DNA from: Gymnorhina tibicen
Lineage: Eukaryota > Chordata > Aves > Passeriformes > Artamidae
Length of the DNA: 64,000 bases
Assembly (NCBI GenBank): GCA_013399875.1
Contig: VXAZ01002367.1
Location: 868,001 to 932,000, forward strand
Direction of reading: 5' to 3'
Made by a program: the position numbers and the translations under genes. Positions 11,142 through 20,871 of the stretch are shown here, piece after piece (the stretch's first letter is position 1; every line of letters begins with the position of its first letter). The notes beneath the pieces are model-generated. The model was given only the letters and a program-made list of their open reading frames with translations. It was not told the origin of the DNA and did no database searches.

Positions 11142-14100
11142 GTAAGTGGAGCAAGGCTGTATCTTCTTTTGGAAAGAGGAGATTTGATCTCTGCACTAAA
11201 AGGGGAGAATGTATTTCTTTGAGAAAGTTCTTGGAAAGTGCTAACTGTAAGTCTGGCTTTCTATTTTCTGATGATATACACTGGCAAAACTGAGAAAACG
11301 GAGTTTTTTATTGCAAACATATATGAAGTCATCAATTATTATTTCATCAGAAATCTTGCTATGCATGGGTGAGTGGATGCTTGGAATTATTTGAGTCCAG
11401 GCAGTTATTTCAGTATACTTTGTCTTTTGTTCTGTTCCTATTCTTGTCTTTCCTTCTGAAACATAAATATGTTTTGTTTCAAAAAAACCCTTGTACTCAT
11501 GATTGCAGAGAAGCCACTGAAACTCAGAGCCCAAGTTTTGCTGATGTACAGACATGGAATATGTGCATGGATATCTTGAGATAGCATTGAAATACGCTTT
11601 TGAATTAGATGAATTGAAATATGTTTTTCCCTAAATCTGTTGCTAAAAATCTTTCTTCAAATGAGTAAAGGGATGACATTTCAAACTTTTCTCTGTAGAA
11701 TCTTTCTAAAAGAACAAATACATCCACCAGTTTATTAAAATTAAAATGTTCACTGGGTACTTGTACCTTGGCTGCAAAAGTCGCTGTTGTGGGAAGGTAT
11801 CTCTTGTCCTCATAATGAAACCGTCAAGTGGATGTTCCCTTAGGGATGTTTCCCTCAGATACTGATGCCAGGATATCAGTCTGCCACTTTGATCTGAGTA
11901 GCTGGTTAATCTTGCTGTTAATGGTTAGTAGAGATCATCTGGTTTTAGGCTGCTGGTGCCTGTGAGGTGCAGCTTCTGGCAGCTATTCCTGGGCTCTTAG
12001 CAGATCCTGGTGGTTCTTAGCTTGTTTTGCAAGGGTGAAAGGTAAAAGGATTAACACTTAAGAACACAAGAATAGCCACTCAACTCACACCTACCCAAAC
12101 CTGTATTCTTCCTAAAACAAGCCACTCACACTCTTTGGGAAGAGTATTACAAAAATTTTGTAGATGGAGGGATCTTCTTGGTACCCTCTCACCTTCAGGA
12201 CAGGGTGGTTTGGAGGCTTCCCGGGTCCCTCATTGCAGAGGTCAGGGGTACACCCTGTGTACAGAAGTCTTACACACTCATGTACTTTAGGAACTGGTTT
12301 TACATGGCAATAAAAAAAAGAGCTGGTGTGGGATGGATTAAGGTGAAAGGAGATGTACGTGACCAGAAAGGTGTGGGGGATGAGCTGCTTGGAGAAAGAG
12401 CCTTTTCAGGTCTGGCTGGAGTGGATCAGACCATCAGTGAGGCAGATTCACTGGGCCCTTTGGGCTGTGGCCTCTGCTGCAGATGGACAGAAGGGTTCAG
12501 TTCCAGGGGGAGTAAATCAGCAGCTCTACTGAACACTGATTTTCCCTTGAAACAATGGCTGTGTATCCTCTGGCTGCTGTTTGGCTCTGCTGTTTTTGCG
12601 TCAGGAGCTGAGAAGGGCTGACAGAGTCAGAGCCAGAGACTGAAGAGAGATTCATTTAGAGGGCTCATTTCCTCAGGGTGGCTGTTCAGGGCCCTCTGGA
12701 AGCTGGATGTCTGAAACTGAGCACCAGACATTGGACGTGTCTCAGAGTTGTTGGGATTTCTGGTTTTTTGTTCTCCACATTCCTTGAGCGAGGGCTCTCG
12801 ACATCCAGACGGAAATACAGAGGAGAGGACAGCAAGGGAACTGTTTGTGGTATTGATGGGGGAAGAAGCCATTACAGTATGAGACTTGTGGCTTTCATCA
12901 CTGATCTTCCCATCTTTAAATACAGACTTTTATGAAATCATATTGCTGCAGAGCTGTTATTATAAACTACAGCCGCGCATGCAAGTGCCTGACTTTCCTG
13001 GATACCACCTGTAACAACAGGAGGGTGCAGCACAGGCAGGAAAATATGAGATGCTGTGAAGCAAGCTGACTTTTCTTTTTCAACATTGCATTTATATTCA
13101 CACAGACTCTGGACCAAGAACTCAGTGCTGGTAGGGGCATCCTGTCCCTTTCACAAACACCTATGTTCATTGCTCCAAGAGCACCTTTCCTCTCTGGGGG
13201 TTTGTCCCCCAGACAGTACCTGTTGCTCTTCACCTCACTCAGCTTTTAAATCACTGCAGCATCTGAAATAGATCTTGGAAAAACATAAATCTGAGGAAAA
13301 ATCCCTGTGTACTCTTCTAGAATTAAGGAAGATCGAGTGTCTTTTCTGTTCTTGTGCATGATTCCTAATTCTAAACATTTCCTGTCATGTTCTCATCTTT
13401 CAGTTTTGCTGCCAGTAACTGGTGTTGACATCTCCATAGGTCTGAAAGCAGCAGCATGCTAATAATACTAGAAGAGGGAATGGCAATAATAATAGATTTA
13501 GGAGTTTCGTCTCGGGGAATAAATATCTTTGAGTGCGTAAGTAATTGAATACTCAGTTTGATCTTCCTTTCAGCTACAGCAGCATAAGTCTACAGCAATT
13601 CTGTAGCATCCAGTGAAGCTGCAGGCTGTGTTTGAGGAAGGCACCAACAAAGCCTGCCCAGAGTGGTTGAAGAAATGCAGGGCATCCCTTCAAACCCCAG
13701 CTTTTATTTTACAAAATTCAGAAAAGCTGCAGCTAGCTGTATATAAAGCAGTTGTTCAGGACAGCCTGCGCTACAGTAAAAAGGAAAAAAAGAAAGCTTC
13801 AACAAACATTGAATATCATTTTGGGTGAAGCCTGGTCTGCACAGAAGTCATCAGGCATCTTGCCATCACCTTTAGCAGAGCCAGGATTTCATCTTTCAGC
13901 TGCTGAGTTTGATCTACTGAACTGTAGCACTAGAAACCTGGCAAATTTCAGCCCTAAGCATTTTGGGAAAGGGGGCTTCCCCAACGGTCTTCAGGAATGT
14001 AAAGTAATGGAGCACCCTTTAAACCTTACCTAGGTAAGAGGTGTATCTTTGATGCATATCTTACAAGGAGTCATTGCTGTGGAGCTTATGGGGCTCTTGG

Positions 14101-17100
14101 GAAGGTCAGTCTGTAAACCTGGGATTACAACGGGCTTGAGTAAATACTACACTTGGACCAAAAAGTCTCCTCTTTTTGATCTTGTGGGGTAACAGGGATG
14201 TACAATGTCAAAAGTTCGACAAGTTCCTTAAGAACTCTCTGTGTAAGACCTTGAAAGTTAATGTTAAAGCATCGTGCTTGATCTGCTGGACAATGGTCAG
14301 CCAGAAGGGCAAAACAACCCAGAGAATTCAGGCCCAGGAGCCCGGCTGAGTTTACCCCCAGCAATCCTGTGCATTGCATCACCCTGTGTTAAGGGCACAG
14401 GGATGTCACACACAGCTCTCTGCACCACATGATCTGTGCACTCAACTCCTCCCAGGTTCGTTTCCATCATTGGTTTCCATATCCCAGCATTTTACTGGAT
14501 TTGAACGGTAATGAGGAACTTCCTGGCTTTCCTCCACCCCACCAAGAGGAGCTGGTTGTGTTCCAAGTAGCTGCAGACTTGATCCTGTTGTCCCACTTCC
14601 CACGTGCTCTTACAGTGCCCAGAGCCTCGCTGGTGACAAGCACTGTGTGGTGCCAGCTGAGACTGGCTCCTGCTCAGAGCATCCTCGTCCTTGAAGCAGA
14701 TCAAAGGTGACCTACATACACTCAGCAAAGAGCAGTACCTGCTCCCAGAACATTGCAGTCCTAGAGAAAGATTTCTTGGGGAAACTCATGCCCTTGTGGA
14801 GTTACAATCACTGCTCACAATTTTATTTGGTGGGGAACCAAAACTCATAAGAAAGCCCCAGCTGCTGCTTTAGGATATTTTTCTGTACCTATAATTGACT
14901 ATCCCTCCATTATATTAAAACTTCAGTGAGATGGGGTTAATTTTTTTGGAAAATACCTGCGTTACGTAATGACAAGGAGTACTATGATCTGCAAACAGTG
15001 GTGTTCCAGAGACTACTTGTAAACTGGTGTGCCATCCCCCTGTCCCCATGCCACTGACCCTCAATTCAGGCTTGGTCAACATTGTGCAGTTCCAGGTTTT
15101 TGCTGCTCTGCAGTGGGAATTGCTCTTCATGGTGATCCTGCAACATCTCTCCTCTCTCAAACATCATGAGAGTTTAATGAGATCTAAAGCTCTTCAACTT
15201 GATGAAGTGTTATTCAGGCAGCCTTGAGGCAGCTGATCCTTTTTCTGCCCTGTTGACAACTACTTGAGAGTTTACTTGGAAATGAGCTGGACACAGCAGT
15301 GGTTTTCTGGACCCAGATGTGCCACAGCTGCTGAGGGCCATGCCTTGGTGCTTGTGGGGGGGCTGGATGTGTCATAATTCATAGGATAAGTTTTGGCAGT
15401 CTAAGCTGCAGATCTTTGCTAACCTGGTTCCTTTTCACTGAAGGGAGTAAGGAAACTCTCACAAGAATATTTCCACCGGAAATCACAGGCAGGCTAAGTG
15501 GGTAAGACCAGCTGGGATAAGGTGGGATACCACACTGATTTTACTTTAACGACACTAAAGAGTCTTTATTCACTACGTGTTTACCTCAAGCAAAAATGTA
15601 CGGACTTGTTATCCTGTGGTAAAACCTCAGAGCAAGAACAGCAAGGCTTGAGTCTGGAACTGCAGAGCCACAGCGTGGGGAAGGCAGAGGTTTCCCTCTG
15701 CACGGTGTCACCAGTGGAGTCCCTCTTACTTTCAGTACAAATGAAAGAGTGACCTGCTCTGCTCTGGCTAATGTGTAATTGAACCTTCAGCACAACCTCC
15801 TGCCCCCGCTGTTTGTTTGCCTGTCTTTGTGTGCACAATCTTAAATGCCTTCAGGCTCGGCATTCAGCAGCGTTTGGAAAAAACCACAGTATTTCTGCTC
15901 ATTTTCAGTCATTAAGGACTTGGCATAACCAGACTTCTACCATAAAAGTTAATAGTTAAAATCTTGATGCATCTCTGAGTACTTCAACCATGTTGTTTTT
16001 CCCTTTCTGTGCAGTCATTTTCCAAATATAACAGAGGAAGATCCTTCTGGGATTAAAATGTAAATGAGAGAAAGATGCAATAGCAAAGGAATAATTTGTT
16101 TTAATTCCCCAGTGAAAACATTCCAGTTATTAGATCTAGATTGTCACCATCTTTTCACCAACAAGAATGTTTTGGTTTGAGCTGCTGATTAAACTCCTGC
16201 AACAAGAGAAAAACAGGAGCAGTGATGTTACTTCTTGGTTTATTCTGTTTTCTCCAGGAAAGCAGCACATCCCGCAGTGATGCTTCATGCACCTGGCTGG
16301 TTTGATGGCACAGACACAGGGCTGGGGCTGTCTGAGAGGTTTCCTGGCTCTGGAGAGGCTTATTTCACGTCATGAATCCCTCTGCCTGTCTGGACCTCAC
16401 GCTATTAATACTGGGGTTTAGCAAAAAGCAAGTTTGACATTTCATAACTTTCTATTTTGACCTCTCCTTGACCCCCTTGTAAAACATTACTCAGTGAAAA
16501 ACAAAGCCAGGAGGCTCTGCCAGCATCCCAGGTGGTTTCAGTGCCAGCACTGATGTCACTTGGCTCTGTGCAGTGTCACCCCATTACCAGGTGCAGGGGG
16601 CTGAGGGGCTGGTGGCTCTGCCTGCAGCAGAACATCTCACTCAGCAGCAAAGAGGCTGCATGGAAATTAAAGGTCCCCCCTCCCAAATAGCCATGGAGAT
16701 GTCAGGGGATGTGGATTGACCATGTTTGACCAACACATGCCACTTGGAACATGTTGGTGGGGTGCTGCCTGCACCCCTCCTGCTGCTCAGTGCCCTAGGA
16801 GCCACCAGCCAGAGTCAGGTTCCCTTTTTAATTAAAAACTCTGGCATGGAAATATTAGTGGTAAATCCCTGAATGGTGGAGTCTTGTGGTAAACACTGAG
16901 GAATGTGTTTTATCAGCCTGGTAGTGCTCAGTGGTGGGGAGAACACAGGGTATAAGGGTGATTCTGTGCTCGCTGGGAAGAGAAGTGATGCTTTGTCCCC
17001 CAGCTGGCACTTTGTGGTGGCATCTGGTTGGGGTCCAGAGCCAAGAATTTTGGTGACTTGAAATCTACTCTCAAGTATTAATCTGTATCTCTATGGAGTG

Positions 17101-17200
17101 ATCCCTTGGAAAAAGTTAAGAACTTTATTAGAAACATAAATATATGGGCCTATTTTTTGAGGACTGGGATGTCTCTCTCCTAAGACAGGTCACACAAGGC

Positions 17201-17271
17201 GACTGCAGGGGACATTCTTTAGAATGGCACCCAATTTAGTATTTCTGGAGAAGGGAATTCTCATCTTCCAG
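17201..17271. repeat. 71-bp dispersed repeat, copy 1
   Basis: Aligns without gaps to 18745-18815, with 62 of 71 bases matching by my count, including ggaattctcatcttccag-like ends. Flanks do not match. Read on the minus strand, both copies stay open with matching residues (WKMRI at the start, KLxxxLKNxPCS at the end), which hints at a fragment of an old transposable element or retrocopy. Family not recognised. Confidence 0.6.
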
Positions 17272-17841
17272 TAATGGTATTGCATGGGTCCAGCCCTTTG
17301 GTTTTGCAGAAAATTGCTGCCTATATTCTCATTCATTAATTCAGGAGCTCCATTTTAACTGTGGTTAGGGATTGGGTTTCACTGCTGCTGCATTTTATGA
17401 GCAAATGGAACATGACAATAGAGCAGTTTTAAGAAATGGGGTGTGCCATTAAAGACCCTTTAAAGAAGTGCAGAGGTACCTCTTTGGCACTTAGCAGATG
17501 CTGTTTTCATGCAGCAGAGCTAGGTATGGATTTTTTTATTTAATGTGGAAGCAATTTCTAAAGACTTTAATTGACTTGCAAAGACTCAATGAAGAAAAAA
17601 ATCTCTGTTGGAGTTATAGAGTTGTAGCTCTTACCTTTGGCTGCCATAAAATGCTTTGCATAAAAGGCTTTGAATAAAATTATTTCCAAATACCAAAGTG
17701 GCTCACTGAAAATAAAAAGAAATGTTTTCAATTCTTGAGGGAGTCCAGCGTTTTTTCCCCCCATCCTGTTTTTGTTCTCTTTCCAAGACAAGAAAAAACA
17801 CTCAAGTTGTCCTCACTAATCACTTTTGGGGGGAACTTATG

Positions 17842-18030
17842 TGCTTCACTATATGGGTGGTGAGGCGCTGGTGCAGGTTGCCCAGGGAAGCTGTGGCTGC
17901 CCCATCCCTGAAAATGTTCAAGGCCAGGCTCGATGGGGCTTGGAACAACCTGATCTGGTGGAAGGTGTCCCTGCCCATGCTCGGGGGTTGGTCCCTGTCC
18001 TCCCCAGCCATTCAGTGGTTCTATGATTTT
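17842..18030 (+). mobile_element. CR1 LINE 3' fragment
   Basis: Starts near cttcactat and continues ggttgcccagggaagctgtg, gaaggtgtccctgcccatg and a diverged tail ttctatgatttt. These are the standard CR1 3' UTR landmarks in order. It has many substitutions, so it is an old copy. Confidence 0.88.
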
Positions 18031-18744
18031 AAATATTGTTCATCAAACCTTGGCCTTCAATAAGTGAAGGATGTTAGTTCATTTGATTAAAACATCATGA
18101 CCTGGGAACTGCTGCAGAAAGCTTTGTGAAGATTGGAAAATGGGGAGAGAGGAAGAGTTTCAGATTCTGCTTGGCTCCTGGCCCTTTTCCCAGCGTGCCC
18201 CTCTTCTTTCAACAGCTCTGGAGCGGAGCACTGGGAATTACAATAGCATCACTTATTTACATGGAGTACTGTGATAGGGAAATGAGTCATTTGAAAAGGT
18301 GTTTTGCAATTTTAATCAATTTTGTTGCTGCTTGCCAGCAAATTAAAAAACCTGCCCTCCAGGAAGTGTCTGCTGTCAGTGGATGAGAAAGCAGCGCCTG
18401 GTCCTGGGGGACAGTCTGTGGTCCCAGCATGGAGGGGGAGCACTGGCACAGGCAGCTGCTGTGAGATGAGCCCAAGACTCCCTAAATCGCTAGCAAGTCC
18501 TTTTTGACCTAGTGAGCCCAGGATTTCCAGTGTCAGTCCCAGCCTCTGCCCTCAGGCTGTTCTGATTTGCTTGTGAGCTTCTCTTCAGAGCAGCAACAGC
18601 AGTGCAAAGACTTATCACTTTTAGACATCTTTAGAAATCATTTTTTTGCCCCCAATATCACCTGCTGCAGCTGGTTTCCTGCTCCAGTTCTGAGTTTGCC
18701 ACGAGTTTGTGTGAAAGTTTACCCAGAGGTGCCCTGCTGGGGTT

Positions 18745-18815
18745 GGCTGCAGGGGCCATTCTTTAGCATGACACACAATTTGGTAGTTCTGGGGAAGGAA
18801 ATTCTCATCTTCCAG
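18745..18815. repeat. 71-bp dispersed repeat, copy 2
   Basis: Second copy of the unit at 17201-17271, same orientation, 1.54 kb downstream, nine differences. See copy 1 for the shared minus-strand frame. Confidence 0.6.
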
Positions 18816-19471
18816 CTGGGAGTTCTTGCTGCTTCCATGGCTGGACTTGTACTCCCTTCTTCATCCCTCTGCTCACTGGGCTTTCCATCTGTCCTCCTAC
18901 CTTCCATGCTGCTGCTAAGGATGTGCCAAGTTCAATCCTAGGTGTGTTTATTTAGTTTTGACCTTATTTTTGATTTTTAACAGAACAGATAGCAGCTGCT
19001 GAAACAACTGAATGCTGGTATCTTCACAGCCCATAAAGTGGGTCAGAGCTGTACCAAAATAAAACTCTGCAAGTCGTCACGCTGTGCCCACAGCTGAGAG
19101 TAAATGTTTCTGGTCATTTTGAGTTTACTCAGTTTTATAGGAAGAAAGAAAGGGCAGTAACAAAACATCTTATAGTGGTGTTGTGAAGAGATTTTAAAGC
19201 TCCAGATTAACTGTGCCAGGTAAACTGCAGAGCAGGGCCCTGATTTTTCCCCCTCTCAGTTGCTTCATTGTGCATGTAGAAAAATGGGACACAGACAGGG
19301 CTGTTAGTTAAGCCAGGGGGAGGCAAGGTTGAGTAAGACAAAGTTTGTGGTGAAGCTGCACCTTCCCAGCCAGAGCAAACACTGCTTAATGTTTTCCCAA
19401 CCAGAGCTCCACATAAATACTAGAATACACAGCAAACTGGAGAACATGAACAGGGGGCAGAAGGCTGCAAT

Positions 19472-19767
19472 GATCACAGAATCACAGAATTCTGAATTGG
19501 GTTGGAAGGGACCTTAGAGCCCATCCTGTTCTAACCCCTCCGCCACCTTCCCCTATCCCAGGTTGCTCCAAGCCCCGTCCAACCTGTCTTTGAACACTTC
19601 CAGGGATGGGGCATCCACAGCTTCTACGGGCAACCTGTGCCAGTACCCCATCACACTCATAGTGAAGAATTTTCTCCCAACATCTAATCAAAACCTCCCT
19701 TCTTGCAGTTTAAAACCGTTCCCTCTTGTCTTATCAGCATCCACCCATGTGAAAAATCACTCTCCTT
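19472..19767 (-). mobile_element. CR1 LINE 3' fragment, reverse orientation
   Basis: Begins atcacagaatcacagaattc, then ggttggaagggacctta, ggttgctccaagccccgtcc and gggcaacctgtgccagt, as expected for a reversed CR1 3' end of nearly 300 bp. It ends about 175 bp before the CpG island of exon 1B. Confidence 0.92.
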
Positions 19768-19941
19768 TTTTTTATAATGACAATGTGGTCCAGGGGCAGG
19801 AGAACAGCCTGCAACTTGGTATGGAGGAGAAAAGAGCTGGGATTTTAGTACGGGAGAGAAAAGAGGAGGGGATGCAGGCGGAAACACAGGGGAAATAAAA
19901 AAGAACAATTTGCATTTAAGTAACTGAGGGTGGTTTAATTA

Positions 19942-20450
19942 ATGCCCGCGGGGTTGCTGGTGCTGCTGCCTCGGCTGGAGGCGAGGAAACACGAGGGGAC
20001 AGGGTGCTGGAGTAAGGGATGTGATTCCCGGGGGGGTTTGGAGCGTGTCCCCTCGGCCGGGGCTGGCCGGTCCCGCCTGGGGCGGTGCAGCCGCTCCCCG
20101 CCCCGTCCCGCAGGGCCAGAGCCGCGCCAGCGCCGCGCTCCGCAGGTGGGTCCTGCCGCGGGGTGTGCGGGCTCCCGTGTCCCACGAGCGTCCCACGCGT
20201 GTCCCGGGGGCTCGGCAGGCATCGCGGGGGCGGAGCAGCGGGTTGGAGCCGCTGTTTCTGCTTTTCCTCACTTCCACGTGGCATTTCTGCCCCGTCCCGC
20301 TCCGCCGGCACAGCTGCCAGCGGCTGGGGCTCTTTGCGTTCGGTGGCCACGCAGGGGGCTCGGGTGGGCGCCACACGACACGGGACTCACTAGAACGAAG
20401 GTGTGTCGGGGCGATGCTGCGCTGCAGGGTGGTCATGGGGAGCAGCATCC
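19942..20450 (+). promoter_or_regulatory. CpG island promoter of the exon-1B transcript
   Basis: Abrupt change from AT-rich DNA to GC-rich sequence dense in CpG, with GC boxes (gggcgg near 20080, ccgcccc near 20098) and no TATA box. It ends about 170 bp before exon 1B. Islands of this kind mark broad promoters in birds and mammals. Start sites are expected inside it, feeding a non-coding leader that splices to the acceptor at 20623. The long open frames on both strands here are GC artefacts. Confidence 0.7.
20040..20145 (+). other. SLC16A7: Candidate non-coding leader exon for exon 1B
   Basis: Exon 1B has a 3' splice acceptor, so a leader exon must lie upstream. The best donor in the island is CGCAG|gtgggt, cut after 20145. 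The 5' end is not defined by sequence and is set only by the dense CpG core and GC boxes. No conserved coding frame is seen. Confidence 0.35.
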
Positions 20451-20595
20451 CGGGACTAGGGGTCTAGGGAGCAACACCCCAACACCGAGGTCTGGAGAAG
20501 TAGCATCCCGAGACTAAAGGTCCATCCCGGGACTGGGGGTCTGGGGAGCAGTATCCTGGGACGAGGGGTCCAAGGGAGCAGCACCCTGGGACTGA
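20437..20595. repeat. GC-rich minisatellite just upstream of exon 1B
   Basis: About five imperfect units of 28-31 bp built on ggggagcagcatcccgggac plus a ggggtct-like tail. The third unit carries a partial extra copy. The array ends 28 bp before the first base of exon 1B and so covers the branch-point and upstream acceptor region of that intron. Confidence 0.75.
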
Positions 20596-20654
20596 CCCCG
20601 CAACTTTGCCCTTTGTATTCCAGGGCTCCCCGAGGAGCGTGGGCCCTCCCGGCC

Positions 20655-20871
20655 ATGCCGTTCCCCGCTGAGGCAGGGCGAGCCCCCGGCCCGCCGGATG
20701 GCGGCTGGGGGTGGATGGTGGTTTTCGGCGCCTTTGTCTCCATCGGCTTTGCCTACGCCTTCCCCAAAGGTTTGGCCATCTTCTTCAAAGAAATCCAGGA
20801 TTTCTTTGGCACGTCCTATAGCGAGATCGCATGGGTCTCCTCCATCATGCTGGCCACGACGTATGGTGCAG
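20655..20871 (+). CDS. SLC16A7: SLC16A7 first coding exon B (CpG-island exon)
   Basis: Codes 72 residues plus one base, with PPDGGWGW at 13-20, FAYAFPK ending at lysine 38, and SYSEIAW in the loop before TM2. These match mammalian MCT2 more closely than exon 1A does, so this is probably the canonical start. The ATG at 20655 has G at -3 and is the first in the exon, which begins at 20624 after an acceptor ending in cag (20621-20623). The donor is GCAG|gtgagt at 20872, phase 1. The third codon positions are GC-rich, as expected beside the CpG island, in contrast to exon 1A. Confidence 0.9.

Larger units (their letters stand above)
11142..20623 (+). other. Interval between exons 1A and 1B
   Basis: About 9.5 kb, AT-rich to average composition, without any coding frame resembling exons 2-4 of an SLC16 gene. 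This argues against exon 1A being the start of a separate tandem gene. It contains a 71-bp repeat pair (17201 and 18745), CR1 fragments at 17842 and 19472, and the CpG island. The longer open frames (for example 12178-12621) have no family features and no splice or conservation support. Confidence 0.6.

Noticed and set aside
12178..12621. 147-codon open frame after exon 1A
   Set aside because: Intronic, no similarity to SLC16 or any family I know, no good splice borders.
14125..14382. Minus-strand 85-codon frame considered as a retroviral pol remnant
   Set aside because: No YxDD, integrase or protease motif could be found; resemblance was only in general composition.
19916..20517. Several long overlapping frames (up to 191 codons) on both strands
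   Set aside because: They coincide with the CpG island, where GC-rich sequence lacks stop codons; Arg/Pro/Ala/Gly-rich products are typical artefacts.
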